Below, piece after piece: positions 22,956-36,126 of a stretch of 64,000 nucleotides of DNA. This stretch comes from Dasypus novemcinctus (lineage: Eukaryota; Chordata; Mammalia; Cingulata; Dasypodidae): NCBI RefSeq assembly GCF_030445035.2, contig NC_080683.1, positions 122,435,225-122,499,224 on the forward strand, given 5' to 3'. Numbering within the stretch: the stretch's first letter is position 1; every line of letters begins with the position of its first letter. The position numbers were made by a program, and so were the translations under genes. Under the pieces are notes generated by a model. The model searched no databases. It was given only the letters and a program-made list of their open reading frames with translations, and was not told where the DNA came from.

Positions 22956-25900
22956 GACCTTTGGCCTTAAAAGGATCCCCTACAGAGAATCAGAAGATGA
23001 CAGAAGGCCCAGTGATGGCGCAGGTGGGGCCCCCACACACTTAAGATGGCCAAGTCTGGGCAGAGGGTAAAGCAAAAGGCTCAGCGAAAGAAAACAGAGA
23101 AGCAGTCCCTGCAACACCAGGACTCTCTGTCCAAGGTTATACCAAGGGCGTCAAGGAAAACACCTGGAGCTGTGGGCCTTCATTTGATGATGAGAACTTG
23201 ATCCTTGCCTTAAGATGTGTCCCAGGCTGAGGACGCCTCACAGAGGTGCAGAGGCTTTCGTTTAGAAAGACTGCCTTATCTTTGCGTCACCTTAGATGTT
23301 TCCAGAGAGGAGTTTAATTCCATTTCCTGGCACCCTCCAAACTGTGCTCTGCCCCCAGGGTATCCACTTTCAGATCCTCCCTCCACTTCCGCTTTCTGGA
23401 AAGCCTTCTGCCTCTGGACATGCCAGGCAATGCCAGATGCCTCTCATCCCAGCCCTGTGTGCTCTGTCTTCTGCTCCCTCCTTTAACCACCAGGAGATGG
23501 ACGGCTGTCCCAGATGCAGAGATCTGGGTAAAATTCAGACTTGTTTTCACAGAAAAGTCTCATTGGTTGACTGGCTTGTCCATGAGGATGGCTCTGCCAA
23601 TCAGGTCACATGACAGACAGTTTCCATGGACTGAGTGAGCTGGGCCCGCCTCCCCGGAGTGCTTAAAGGATGCGGCAAAGCAAGTGTGGGGCAAACAGAG
23701 TGCCAGGGACAAGGTCCCTTTGCAAGGGTTTGAACATGTTCAAGATGTTTAGATCTTGGTTTGAAAACATGCGCATAGGTTTTCAGAATCCCTTTAGGGG
23801 CTAGGTGAGCAAAACAAACCCCTCTGGGGCCGTGGCCCGGGCCCCTTGCTCGGTCAGTCTTCCTGAAGAGCTGGCTTATTCCAGAGTGGCCAAGGAGCCG
23901 AGCAAGAACGAGGGGCAGCTCTCCCCGGGCCTTGGCACCACCAGGTGCTCAGAGGCCCCTGGCATTAGGTGCTGTTGGGGGGGCGGGGTCAGCAGGTGAG
24001 GGTAGAGGTGGAGGCTGTCACCTGAGATGGAGGCCAGCTGTCACGTTGGCATGGCTCCCGGTGTTTAAAATCCACAAACGATGTGCCCTTTGCCTTCGTA
24101 GGAGAGGCACAGCGCTTAGATTGCAGCGTTAGACAGTTGGACAGGCCAGGCTTACGTAAGGCCAGTCACCGTCAGCAGGCTTCTTCTCTACCCGGAATTC
24201 AGGCTGGACACCAAACGTGAAACTTTGGGTTTGCCTCGTATTTAGATTCAGCTTGTATTGGGCCCTCGATCAATCGTTCAAACTTGTTAATTCTCCAAGG
24301 CTTCTACTGAAATATGATTATCTTTAAGAATTTCCCATCTTTAACGGAGAGTATCCTGTGATGAAGTCTGTCTAAAACACAAGAGCGTTCCTGCAAAGTG
24401 TTGTTCTTCTTATTTTTAGAGATTTAGCGTCCTTAGCGCTTAAGCAGCTGTAAAAACACCCAACCTCCCGATCCTAGTGATGAAAAGATTAAGCTGCTAT
24501 AATTTTCCCATTTAACCTTTCACTTTTTGTGTGTTTTTAAAAAAAGCTGAATAAACTTTATCACCCAGTGCCTTGGACAGCACTAAACTCACCAGAGCGA
24601 TCTTGGAAGAAGGTTTTGCTTCTCAGCGTTTTAAGGAGAAGGCCCTCTTTCTGGCGGACAGGGATTGTCTCCTGGATTCCACGTTCCACGCTGTCAGCTG
24701 AGCAGATTCACGTGCAGACCCCAGGCCTCACGTGCCCTGGCTCGGATGGCTTGGTGCAGCTATTCCAACTTGACCACATCCCTGTGGGTGGGAGAGCCAT
24801 CCCAGGAGAGCCAGGGCCAGTGGTCAAAAGCTGAAACTGCTCATTCCCCCAACAGCCTCTTTTCCTAGTGTTGGAAAACTGCAGGAGAGCTAGTGTACTT
24901 CAGGAAAACTTGGTCAGTAGGTGGAAGTGGGGCACTGCCTCGGCATGGTGAGCAGAGCACTGACCCCAGAGATGCCCACCCGCCACTGCCCGGAACTTGT
25001 GAATATGCTCTGTGACGCGGCAAGAGGAAAAAGGTTGCTAGCCAGATGGCCTTAAAATGGGGAGATGATAACGGATTATCTGGTGGGCCCAAAGGAATCA
25101 CAAGGTCCTTTCAGGTGGAAGAGGGAGGCCAAAGAAGGCGCAGTGGGCGTGGGTGGGCTGTGAAGAAGGGTGCAGGGACAGGAGGCGGCTGGCTGGGAAG
25201 GTGGAGGGAGGGAGGGAGCAGCTCCTGGAACCTGGAAGGAAAAGAAGGGCAGGGAGCCTCCAGGAGGAACTCACACCGCCCACCTTGGCTGGAGCCTGCG
25301 GGTCCCGTTCTGACTTTTGACCTGCAGAATCATAGATGTGTTACCGCAGCAAGAGAAAATAATATACTTTGCTTGAAAGCCTCCGGCCTAAAGTGCAAAG
25401 CATTGAACTGTTGTATTTATGTGAAATACATGCTAATATCCAGCTAGTCTTTTATGTAGGTTAGTCAACTGGTTAATTTTAGCTTTAACCAAGGCACAGG
25501 CTTTTTCTGACTTATCCACGAAGGTAAGTGGAGAGATCCATACATACAGTGGGCAAGACAAACATCTACAAAACTGAACAGCACTGGAAAAACTAGGTCT
25601 TTTCTTTGCCATGAAATATTTCACGAAGGAACACTAGTATTAGGTAACATGCCAGGGCAAGGGAAGGGAGACTCTCAACTTGAAATAAGTGGGAAAGAAG
25701 GAAACCCTGAACTAACTGATATGCAAGCATACCAGTATTACAGCTGATGAATTTTCACTAACAAAAGGATAATTCCCCAAGTGACATAATAAAAATGAAC
25801 AAAAACGAAGCATCAAAATGAAACCCACATAGTAACTTGAAGGGAAAAGGTGACTATTTGGAGATGTTCAGTTAGAGCCTGGAATATAACAGGTATTTCG

Positions 25901-26925
25901 TGAATGTTTGAATAAATGGAAACTTTCTCTTTCCAAAATTTTAATGAGTATTTTTTTCTTGTTCTGTCTCTTCACCAAACATTTCAATGTAATATGGATT
26001 TTAAAAAAATAAACCAGGACTGTTTTCAGATGTGTATGGTAGAAGATTTAACAAATGAGTCAGAATCAACTTCTTTGCAAAACATGAACCAGACACTTGT
26101 TAAAAACTAAATTAATACTGATGTTGGATTTAGGAGTTTTTGAGTCTTAAGGATTGCTCTTGCTTGCAGCACTCACCTGCGCGTGCTCTCATCCTCAGGG
26201 CCGCGGCAGGCTCGTTTTTCCACCTTTCCTGCCTGTGCAGTTCTCTGTTGGCAGAATGCTGTTGTTCCAACTCCTCAAAGCGTGGTCGTTGGACCAGCAG
26301 GGCCGGTGCCACTGGGGAGCCGCAGCCCTTCTGGATCAGAATCTGCATTTCAGCGAGTGCTGGGCTCAGCGTACATTTGGGCTTGGGAAATCTGCTCTTG
26401 CCGGTTTCATTTGTCTTTAATGTGGACGCGCTCATAGGACACAGGCTCGATGTCTTCTACCTATTTTCAGAGCATGTCTAGGTCCCTCAAACATGTGTTG
26501 AGTCATACTTAAAAACCTGCTATAAAAATGAAACATTTAAACTAAAAGTGAGAAAGAAACATGTACTCAGTACCAGGGAGGGGCTAGCTATTGCAACAGA
26601 GAAACAAATTTCCCTGGCCTTCCCCTAAGGAGGCTGGGAAGCATGCACCTTTTGATTGCACATTCCTTGTGCTGGAATGAAGGAAGCTTGGTGGCTTGTC
26701 AGGGAAGGTACGGTTTTTTCCCAGGCACTGACTTTTAAAGGTTGTTTATCACTCTGATCCTCATAAGGAGGACTGGGTAGTTAGTGTAGGAAATAATGCC
26801 CAGATGGGCTTTTAGCAGGATGTATGAAAATACCCTTAAAGAGGACGTTTCTTGTGTCAGGATTTATGAAGGTCAGGGGTATGTCTTCTCGACCGGGTGA
26901 GGGCATTTTTGTCGAGGTCGTAGGC
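22956..26925. other. AIG1 intron 1, single-copy
   Basis: About 4 kb without a recognised exon or repeat. Open frames of up to 133 codons (25046-25447) have biased composition and no known match. The stretch at 25110-25270 is purine-rich (GGGAGG repeats). The words at 25880-25920 ('aacaggtatttcgtgaatgt', 'ttgaataaatgg') recall the tail of an old MIR/L2-type repeat. Confidence 0.45.
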
Positions 26926-26929
26926 AGTA

Positions 26930-27330
26930 GAACCGTCTTAGTTGGCCTGGCCTGCTGTCGTCACCCAGGGGACTGGTGTAAACAGCATGCCCGAGTGGCA
27001 CCTGCTTCAGAGGCCAGAGGTCCAGCACCCAGGTATGGGCAAGGCTTGCTTTCTCCCGCAGACCGGCGCGTTCTGGCTGCTGCTGGTCAGGGAGGCCTTG
27101 GCTCTCCCGGCCCGTGGCGACGTCCTCTCGTCCCTCCTTCCGCTGACCTCCTCTTTCGTCTAGCTTGAAGGCCTCTGGCCATGTGGGTTAAGGCCCACCC
27201 TCATTCGATGGGGCCTTAACTAAAACTAACGCCTGCAGGAGACCCTGTTTACGACAGGGTCACTCCATAGGAAAGAACGTGTGTACATTGGGGCCTGTAA
27301 TTCCAACTACCACAATAATCTAGGTACTTT
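26930..27330 (-). mobile_element. Possible MLT1-like LTR, antisense
   Basis: 'gggttaaggcccaccctcat', 'ggggccttaactaaaactaa' and 'tacattggggcctgtaattc' fall in the same order as landmarks of the better antisense MLT1-like copy at 4205-4655. Diverged; boundaries approximate. Confidence 0.35.
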
Positions 27331-27930
27331 GTTTTTGCTCTCTAAATCCATATTTCAAAAGAAGTTTTAAGAAAACCATGGAAGGGACAAAATTAGAGCT
27401 CAGAAGTGGGAAAGCTTAGGGGGCTCAAAGATCAGGAAATGGCCAGGTACACATGGAGGATATGTATTTCGCTTTTCAACAGGCTGAGAGTTCTAACGTT
27501 TAAAAAAAATGTAAGAGGTAGAATAAGCTGTGTAAGTACATTAAATGTGCATCTGAGTTTTCCTTATACTTACTTATATGCTGCTAGTAAAATATATACC
27601 CGAGTCTGTTTCATGGCTTAACTTTAAATAGGAAAAGTCTTGAGAAGAGCTTCTGCATCGTTATGCAACTATGGTACTTAGTTTTGTCGGCCAATACTGC
27701 CGCCGGCCATGCAAAGGCCAGAAGTCATCGAGTACTCAGCAAAATTAGGGGGGTGGTCGTTGTTCTTTTTGGATATTATACAAACAGGGTGAAACTGCAA
27801 TTTTTTTTCTGCAGTGGAATCAGTCTTCACCTTAAAAGATACACATAAAATTGGAGGACTAAATAATTTTATATCTTAAACTGGTGGAAAAATTGGAAGT
27901 ATAGTGCTTTGCATAAAGCTCTTTATCTTT
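27331..27930. other. No recognised feature
   Basis: AT-rich intronic DNA. Confidence 0.4.
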
Positions 27931-28330
27931 TTTTTTTTAAAGATTTGTTTATTTCTCTCTCTTTTCCCCCCACCCCGGTTGTCTGTTCTCTGTCTATTTG
28001 CTGCATCGTCTTTGTCCCTTTCTGTTGTTGTCAGCGGCACGGGAATCTGTGTTTCTTTTTGTTGCGTCATCTTGTTGTGTCAGCTCTCCGTGTGTGCAGC
28101 ACCATTCCTGGGCAGGCTGCACTTTCTTTCGTGCTGGGCGGCTCTCCTTACGGGGCGCACTCCTTTCACGTGGGTCTCCCCTATGCGGGGGACACCCCTG
28201 CGTGGCAGGGCACTCCTCGTGCGCATCAGCACTGTGCATGGGCCAGCTCCACACGGGTCAAGGAGGCTCGGGGTTTGAACCGCGGACCTCCCATGTGGTA
28301 AGCGAATGCCCTAACCACTGGGCCAAGTCC
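27931..28330 (-). mobile_element. DAS-type SINE (armadillo, tRNA-derived), antisense
   Basis: Runs from a reversed A-tail (T run at 27931) through the conserved body (TTGTCTGTTCTCTGTCTATT, GGGCAGGCTGCACTTTCTTT) to the tRNA-like head at the right end. Read in the minus direction the head is GGCCCAGTGGTTAGG (A box) and GCGGTTCAAACC (B box). These internal boxes are the RNA polymerase III promoter of tRNA-derived SINEs. Near-identical to 38757-39127. A possible imperfect duplication of the 'ctctttatc / ctcttatc' type flanks it. Confidence 0.88.
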
Positions 28331-29030
28331 TCTTATCATCCTTATCTTCTTTTAAAGTGTTTCTTTTGGATCAAAATTAAACAGCGTCCTGGTTTTGTCA
28401 GAGTGGGGGAAATAACTAATAAAATAATCCCTCCTCCCTTTCCTAGCTGCGCGTGTTAGTGAATTACAGAAATTCATCTGGCCACTGTTAAGGTCACATC
28501 CTTGCCCGTCCCCGTCCCCCGTGTCTGGTATAACATTTAGCAGAATTGGTAGGTGTGCTTTAGGGCTGTCGTTTTTTCCTGTGTGTTCCCTGAAATGTTG
28601 GGTTTCTGGGGAAGCGTGAATAGTACTCCAGTTTTCCTTGTTGAATCAGATGTTCCTGTGACCCAAGCCTGCCTGGAAAAGTCTGACTGCTTAGGATTCC
28701 TTAGCAGCACGCAGTGTTGTGCGGCTTGCGGACGGACAGTTCAGGGGCCCCTGTCCACCTCCTGGACCCCTCCCGGAGGACTTGCTGTGAAATGAGGCAC
28801 CCTGAGCCACTCCCCGTGGCCTGGAGCATGGTGTGGGATGAGCTTCCATGGCCTTGGTCGGAACGGGCTCATCACGACTACCCGAGAAGTGCCTTGGGTT
28901 TGCAAGTGCAGCAGTCCTACCATTGCCAGCCCTGAGAAAATGGGGTGTGTTAATTCTAGAGTCCCTTAAGTTAGGAGCGTGGGATTCTAGAATGGTCTAG
29001 GGTCCTCGTATCGACAGATATATAGACCTG
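28331..29030. other. No recognised feature
   Basis: Intronic DNA, moderately GC-rich at 28600-28900. Short open frames only. Confidence 0.4.
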
Positions 29031-29430
29031 TAATCTGTTTTTATGTAAATATTTGATTTCAAAAGAAATACATAATCATTGCCAATAATTTATAAAATGC
29101 AGAAAAGCACAGGAAAAATGCATTCCATGTGACTTCTCCCATCTTGTGGCTTGCTGTTACCATTTTTGTGCCTCAAGATAATATTTATTTCAGAATTTTA
29201 TACGCACATGCACACTGTCCCTCCCACACAGTAAGCCTATATGTGTGTACAGAGTCAGATTTTAGAAAAATCAGTCTTTATAAAATTATTCAAAAACTAC
29301 ACAGAAATATAAATAGCATTCACAGATAAAAATGTTACTATTTTACTGTTTGTCTTTTCAGTCATGTATATATACTTAGATGTAAGCACAACTTCAATAC
29401 ATAAATATGTTTTTCGTTTTTGTTTTTTTT
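29031..29430. mobile_element. Old L1-like fragment
   Basis: 'aataatttataaaatgcaga' and 'aagcacaggaaaaatgcatt' resemble ancient L1M 3' regions. No coding content. Confidence 0.35.
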
Positions 29431-29434
29431 TTCA

Positions 29435-29585
29435 GAGGTATGGGGCTGCTCAAACACTAAGCTACATAGGCTCCCCTACATATGGTTTTTATAATTTTTT
29501 TAGGAGGTATCGGGGATTGAACCCAGGACCCTGTATAGGCAAAACACATGTTCAACCACTGAGCTACACCTGCTTCACTATAAGT
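29435..29585 (-). mobile_element. DAS-I-like SINE, two tRNA-like monomers, antisense
   Basis: On the minus strand the outer monomer reads GAAGCAGGTGTAGCTCAGTG..GGGTTCAATCCCCGATACC, with clear A and B boxes. A second, weaker head (GTAGCTTAGTGTTTGAGCAG) lies at 29445-29480. This is a dimeric arrangement of tRNA-derived units. It is a SINE, not a functional tRNA gene: the body between the boxes does not fold as a cloverleaf that I can see. Confidence 0.65.
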
Positions 29586-30430
29586 TTATTTTTAATTCAC
29601 CACAATTCACTTTTTGGTGTGCAGTCCTACATGATTTAACTAATGCATAAATCTGTGTAACCATCACCATAATTAAAAAACAACACAGTTCTATCACCCA
29701 AAAATACTGTCTCAAGCTGCATTTTTGTAGTTGGTCCCTTCCCTGAACCTTAACCCATAAGCTTTGTTCTTTCTAGAAAGTCTTATCAATGGTATCATAC
29801 AGCATGTAACCATTTGAGTCTGGCTTTTTCAGTAGCACAACATATTTCAGATTCAGCTCTTCTTTTGGGTATGTCAATGGTTTGTCTATTTTGTGGCTGA
29901 TTACTAGTCCATGGTATGGATGTACCAGTTAGTTTACGCATTCACAAGTAGAAATACACTCAGATTGTTTCCTTTTGGGGAGATGATGAATAAAGCGGCT
30001 ATAAGCCTTTGCCTACAGGTTTTGTATAATGATGAGTTTTCATTTTTTCCTGGGTACTTACCTAGGAATGGGGTTGCTTTGTCACTTGGTAAGTGTGTGG
30101 TTAACTTTATAAGAAACTACCAATCTGTTCTCCAGGGAGGATGTGCCATTTTGCATTCTCACCAGCAAAGTACAGGATTCCACTTGGCTCTATAGCCTCA
30201 TAATTTGGGTATTATGAAATTTTCTTTGATTTTAGTCATTCTAATTGGTGTGTGATGGTATCTCATATGGTTTCAATTGCCATTTCCATCTTGACTAATG
30301 ATATTGAGCATATTTTCTTGTGCTGTTTTATCACACGTATCTTCTTTGTGAGGTTCAAATATATTTCTCATTTTTTATATAACAATATTGACTTTATTTT
30401 AATGGCAGAAGTTTGTATCAGTAGGCTTTG
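29586..30430 (-). mobile_element. L1 3' UTR fragment, antisense
   Basis: T-rich antisense L1 text ('gagtctggctttttcagtag', 'gtccatggtatggatgtacc', 'gattgtttccttttgggga', 'gtgtgatggtatctcatatg'). The same section of L1 starts again at about 30600, so this is a separate copy from the next one. Confidence 0.65.
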
Positions 30431-32812
30431 TTATTGAGCTGAAATTCACATAACTTTATATTCATCATTTTAAAGTGAATTGTTCAGTGGCTTCATTTAT
30501 ACATTTGCAATAATACATTTGCGTTATTGTACAGCCATCGGCACTGTTTAATTCCAGAACATTTATCACCCCAAAAGGAAACCCTTTACTATCCCTCCTG
30601 AATTCCCTCTCTTCCCATCTCCTAGCAATCACTAATATTTTTCACTATTTTCATGGATTTGCCTGTTCTAGACATTTCAAATAAATGGAATCTTGCAATA
30701 TATGTTCTTGTATCTGACTTCTTTTACCTAGCATCATGTTTTTAAGGGTCGTCCATGCTGTTGCATGCATCAGTACTTCATTCCTTTGTAAAGATGGATA
30801 ATTTTCAGCTGTACGTTTATCCATTCATCTGTTTCTACCTTTTTGCCACTGTAAATAGACCTACTATAAATGTTCCTGTGTAAGTTTTGTTTGAACACCT
30901 GTTTTAAATTCTCTTGGGTGTATATGTAGAAATGGAATCACTCGGTTGTAAGGTAATTCTATTTACTTATTGAGGAACAGCCAAACTTATTTTCCACAGC
31001 AGTTGCACCATTTGATATTTCTACCAGCAGTGTTCGAGGGTTCCAATTTCTCTTCACCCTTGCCAACACTTGTTATTTTCCATTTTTTAAAAAAATTAAT
31101 CCATGCTTAGTAGATGTGAAGTGGTATCATTGTGGCTTTTATTTACATATCCCTAATAGGTAATGATGTTGAGCATGTATTTCTGTATTTGTTGACCATT
31201 TGTATGCCTTCTTTGGAGAAGTGTCTATCCAAGTCCTTGGTCCATTTTTAAATTAGACTGTCTTTTTGTTGTTGAGTTATAAGAGTTCTTTATCTATCCT
31301 AGATACTGGACACTTATCAGATCTATGACTTTCAAATATTTTCTCTTATTCTGTGTGTTGATTCCCTTCATTCACTTGATGCACAGAAGTTTTTTATTTT
31401 GATGCAGTAGAATTTATTTTTTCTTTTGTTGCTTATGCTTCTGGTGTTCTGTTTAATAAACCATTGCCAAATACTAGATCATGAAAATTTGCTTCTGTGT
31501 TTTCTTCTAAGAATATTATAGTTTTAGCTTTTAAATTTAGGTCTTTCATTCATGTTCAGTTAATTTTTGTAAATGAGATGAGGTAAAAGTTCAAATTCAG
31601 TCTTTGCCTGTGGATGTCCAGTTGTAAGAGCACTATTTGTTAAAGAGACTGTTCTTTCCCCCATTGAATGGACTTGGCTCCTTTGTTGAAAATAAATTGT
31701 ATAGATGTATGAGTTTATTTCCGCATGCTCAATTACTCAGTTAATCCAGTGTTTATCCTAATGACTGTACCATACTCTTTTGATTGCTGTACCTTTGTAA
31801 TAGGTTTTGAAATTGGGAGGTATGAGTTCTCCAAATTTGTTCTTCTTTTCAAGATAGCTTTGGATTTTTGAAGTCCCTTAACATTCTATATAAATTTAAG
31901 GAATGATTTTTCAGTTTCTGAGAAAAATGAGGGAGGCATTGGCATTTTGATAGGGATTACATTGAACCTGTAGATTGCTTCAGGAAATATTGCCATCTTA
32001 ACAATATTAAGTCATAACCTATGAATACAGGATGTCTCTTCATTTATTTAGGTCTTTTTAATTTCTTTCAGCAATGTTTTGTAGTTTTCAATGTCAGGTT
32101 TTTCACTGACTTGGTTAAACCTGCTTCTAGGTGTTTTATTCTTTTTGATGCTATTGTAAATGAAACTGCTTTCTTAGTTTCCTTTTGGGTTGTTCATTGC
32201 TAATGTATAGAAATAAAACTTATTTTTGCTTATTGATCTTGTATCCTGAAACTGCTGACTTTGTTTTTTAACTCCAGCATATTTTTTGTGGATGTTTTTA
32301 GGATTTTCTATATAAAAGATCATGTTACCACTGAATAGAGATTTTTTTAAATTCTTCCTTTTCAATTTGGATATTATATATTTTTTTTCTTGCCTAAATA
32401 TTCTGACTAGAATTTCAAGCATAATGTTGAATTGAACTGGTAAAAGTAGGCACCCTTGTCTTGTTACTCATCTTCAGGGAAATATTTCAGTCTTTCATCA
32501 TTGAGCATGATGTTAGCTGTGGATACTTCATATATGCCCTATATCTTTTGAGGGAGCTCCCTTCCGTTTCTAGTTTGTAGAGTGTTTTTATCAAGAATAG
32601 GTATTGGATTTTGTCAGATACTTTCTCTGCATCAATTGAAATGGTCATGCCTTGGCTTTTCCCCCTTCAAATGATTAATGCAGTGTATTACACTGGTAGT
32701 TTTACCATGCTTGCATTTCTGGAATAAATCACACTTGGCCATGATATAATTCTTTTAATATGCTTCTGGATTCATTTGGTTAGTATTTTGTTGAGGATTT
32801 TTGCATTTATAT

Positions 32813-33073
32813 TCATAAAGAATATTGGTCTGTAGTTTTCTTTCCTTGTAATGTCTTTGGAATGGGCTTGAAAGTATTTCCAGTAAAGCCAGCTAGTCCT
32901 GATCTCTGGTCCTGAAAGAATTTATCAGTGAGGTTATCTGGTCCTGATCTTTGCTTTTTTGGCAGGTTTTTGATTACTGATTCAATCTCTTCACTTGTTA
33001 TAGGACTATTCAGATTTTCTATTTCTTCTTCCATGAGTTTTAGTAGATTGTATGTTTTGGGGAATTTGTCCAT
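32813..33073 (-). pseudogene. L1 ORF2 fragment (just before RT core)
   Basis: An 86-codon open stretch with the recognisable L1 ORF2 motif EEIESVIKNLPKKQRSGPDN followed by a FQDQRSG insertion and KTLQGKKTTDQYS, the counterpart of the family's KENYRPISL region. An apparent partial repeat (SGPDNLTDKFFQDQRSGLAG) suggests a small internal duplication. Not a functional gene. Confidence 0.7.
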
Positions 33074-35667
33074 TTCATTTAGGTTTTCTGATTTGTTGGC
33101 GTACAGTCGTTCATAGTATTATTTTATAATCCTTTTTATTTCTGCAAGGTTAGTAGTAATCTGCCCACTTTCATTTTTATTATTTTTTAAAAATGTGTGT
33201 ATTCTCTTTTCCTTCATCTACCTAAAAGTTTGTAAATTTTGTCATTTCAAAGAGCCAACTTTTAATTTTATTTTTACTGTAAATTTTCTCTTCTCTACTT
33301 CATTTATCTGCACTCTAATCTTTATTTTTCCCTGCTTCTGCTAAGTTTAAGTTTAGTTTGCTCTTCTTTTTCTAATTCCTCAAGTTGTGAATTTAGTTTA
33401 TTGATCTGAGGTCTTTCTTCTTTCTTATGTATTTGTAAATATAAATTTTCCTCTGAATATTGATTTCACTACATCCTGTAAGTTTTCATATGCTATGATT
33501 TTATTTTCCTTTGTCTTAAAAGTATTTTTAAATTCCCCATGTGATTTCTTCTCTGACTCATTGGTTGTTTAAGAGTGGGCTTAATTTCCACATATTCCTG
33601 AATTTTCTGTTTTTCCTTCTTTTATTGATGACTAGTTTCATTCCATTGTGATCAAGGAAGATTCCTTTTATGATTTAATTATTCTTAAATTTATTGAGGC
33701 ATGTTTTATGTCTTAATATATGGTTTATCCTGGTGAACGTTCTATGTATCCTTGAGAGAAATATATATTCTGCTGTTGTTGGGTAGAGTGTTCACTTTAT
33801 GTGTGCAGGTCATTCTGGTTTATAGTGATTTTCAATTCTTCTCTTTCCTTATTGATCTTCTGTCTAGTTGTTCTATCCATTGTTTAAAGTGGACTATTGA
33901 AGTTTCCAAGTATTATTGTAGAACTGTCTATTTTTCCCTTCAATTCTATCAGATTATGCTTTATGTATTTTGGTGACTGTTGTTAGGTGTGTATATTTTT
34001 ATAATTATTATAACTTATTTGTGAATTGACACTTTTAACAATATATAATATCCTTCGTTGCCTATTATAAAACCTTGACCTAATGTCTGTCTTTTTCCCC
34101 TGGTATTTTTATAGCCACCCCAGCTCTCTTTGGCAACTATCTGCAAGGAGTAACTTTTTCCATCCTTTTACCTTCATCTTCTTTGTGTCTTTGGATCTAA
34201 AGTGAGTCCTTATAAACAGACTATAGATGGATCATGTTTTTTCCCCCAATCCATTCAGCTAATCTCTGCCTTTTAATTGAAGAGTTTAATCCATGTACAT
34301 TTAATGCAGCTAGTGATAAGGAAGAGATTAATTCTGATATTTTGCTACTTAGTTTCCGTATGTAATATAATTTTTATTCCTTAATTCCTTTATTGTTGCC
34401 TTCTTTTGTGCTTGTTTTTTTTGTAGTGTACCATTTTGAGTACCTTCTCATTTCCTTTTCTTTATGTATGTGTTATTTACTTGAAATTTACAACTAGCAA
34501 CTTAAACTTGTAACAACCCAGTTTGAATACATACCAAAAGTTTCAGTAGAATTTATATAAAAACTCTGCTCATGCACATCTCCATCCCTTTCCCTTTATA
34601 TTCTTATTGTCACTAATTATATCTTTTTACAAAGGTGTCCATTAACATAGATTTATAAAAATTATTCTATGCATTTATCTTTTAAGTCTTTTAGGGAAAA
34701 AATGAGGATATGTAAGTCACAAATACAAAAATATTTGATTTTACATTTACTTATGAAACTACCTGTACTAATGTTCTTTAGTTCTTCATATGGTTTTATG
34801 TTACTGTCTATTGTCCTTTCATTTCTACCTGAAGGATTCCCTTCAGCATTTATTGTAGATCAGGCCTACAAGTAATGGATTACCTTAGCTTTTATTTCTC
34901 TAGTAATGTTTAAATTTTTCCTTTATTCTTGGATGATAATTTTGCACGTTATAGAATTCTTTATTGAATTTTTTTCTTTCTGCACTTTTAGTATGTCATC
35001 CTACTGCTTTCTGGTCTCCATGGTTTCTGGTGACAATAGCCTGCTAATCTTATTTGGAATCCCTTGTTTGTCACTTCTCTTTCTCTCTTGGTTTCTGAGA
35101 TTCTCTCTTTATCTTTGACTTTTGACACATTGATATTAATGTACTTCAGTTTGGAGCCTTTGAGTTTAACCTGTTAGGAGTTCATTGAGTTTCTTGGATG
35201 TGTAGATTCATGTCTTTTAACAAGTTTGTAGCCATTATTTCTTCAAATATTTTTTCTGCCCCTTTCTCTGTCCTCCCTCTCCTGGGAATCCCATTACAGA
35301 TCTGCATATATGCTTAAGCTATGTTCACTTTTCTTAATTCTATTTTTGCCCCTCAGACTGGATTAATTTCATTTGACCTATCTCCAAGTTTGCTTTTCTT
35401 TCTTCTTTCTTCTCAAATCTACTTATGAACCCTGCTAGTTAATTTTTCATTACATTTTATTTTTTACCTCTCTACATTTTATTTTGTTCATTTTTAAAAT
35501 AAGTTCTTTCTCTTTATTGATTTTATCCATTTATTGAGACATCATTCTCCTGTTTTCCTTTAGTCTCTGGCCATGGTTTTCTTTAGCTCTTTGAGCATAT
35601 TTAAGAGAGTTTATTTAATGTCTTTGTCCAGTAAGTCATTATCTGTGAGTCCACAGGTCACTTACTT

Positions 35668-36068
35668 TTTTTTTTTTAAACATCCAGTTTTAAACATCCA
35701 CCCCCCTTTGTGACTTTTTTTTTTGCTTGCTGTCTGCTCTCTGTGTCCATTCGCTGTGCACTCTTCCGTGTCTGTATTTATTTTATTTATTCCCTCCTCT
35801 TGCTGCTTGCTTGTTGTCTGTTCTCTGGGTCCATTTGCTGCATGCTCTTCTGTATTTTTGCTTGTCTCCCTTTTTGTTGCATCACTTTGCTGAGTCAGCT
35901 CTCCATGGCACTTGTGATTGGGCGGCTCTCCGTGGCGCTTTGCAGGCCGGGCGGCACTCCGCAGTGCTTGTGGGTGAGACTGCCTTCACAAGGAGGCCCT
36001 GGGACATGAACCCAGGGCCTCCCATGTGGTAGACGGGAGCCCAACTGATTGAACCACAGCTGCTTCCC
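35668..36068 (-). mobile_element. DAS-type SINE, antisense, inside L1
   Basis: Reversed A-tail (T run from 35668), body with TTGCTGTCTGCTCTCTGTG repeated as TTGTTGTCTGTTCTCTGGG, and a tRNA-like head at 36000-36068 (minus strand GGGAAGCAGCTGTGGTTCAA..CATGGGAGGCCCTGGGTTCA). Flanked by 'aggtcacttactttt' and 'aggttagttactttt', a diverged target duplication. Confidence 0.82.
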
Positions 36069-36126
36069 AGGTTAGTTACTTTTAATTTTTTTCTTTCCTG
36101 TGAATTGGTCATACATCCTATTTCTT

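Larger units (their letters stand above)
30431..36125 (-). mobile_element. Long antisense L1, near full length, interrupted by a SINE
   Basis: Minus-strand L1 in order from 3' UTR (30440-31600) through ORF2 to the 5' part near 35600. A minus-strand reading at 32813-33073 shows ORF2 reverse-transcriptase upstream text (motifs PITSEEIESVIKNLPKK and GPDNLTDKFFQD, the family's GPDG region). 32174-32422 retains another ORF2 piece. 34900-35150 ('ctggtctccatggtttctgg', 'ttctctctttatctttgac') lies further towards the L1 5' end. Stops and frameshifts are frequent, so the element is dead. The DAS SINE at 35668-36068 sits within it. Confidence 0.75.

Noticed and set aside
22956..26925. Further AIG1 exons or a second host gene
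   Set aside because: No splice-bounded stretch resembling AIG1 exon 2 (VIQAVFF..) or any other known protein was found here or elsewhere to the right edge.
27931..28330. tRNA gene on the minus strand
   Set aside because: A and B boxes are those of a tRNA-derived SINE; the sequence continues into a SINE body and A-tail and recurs in several places.
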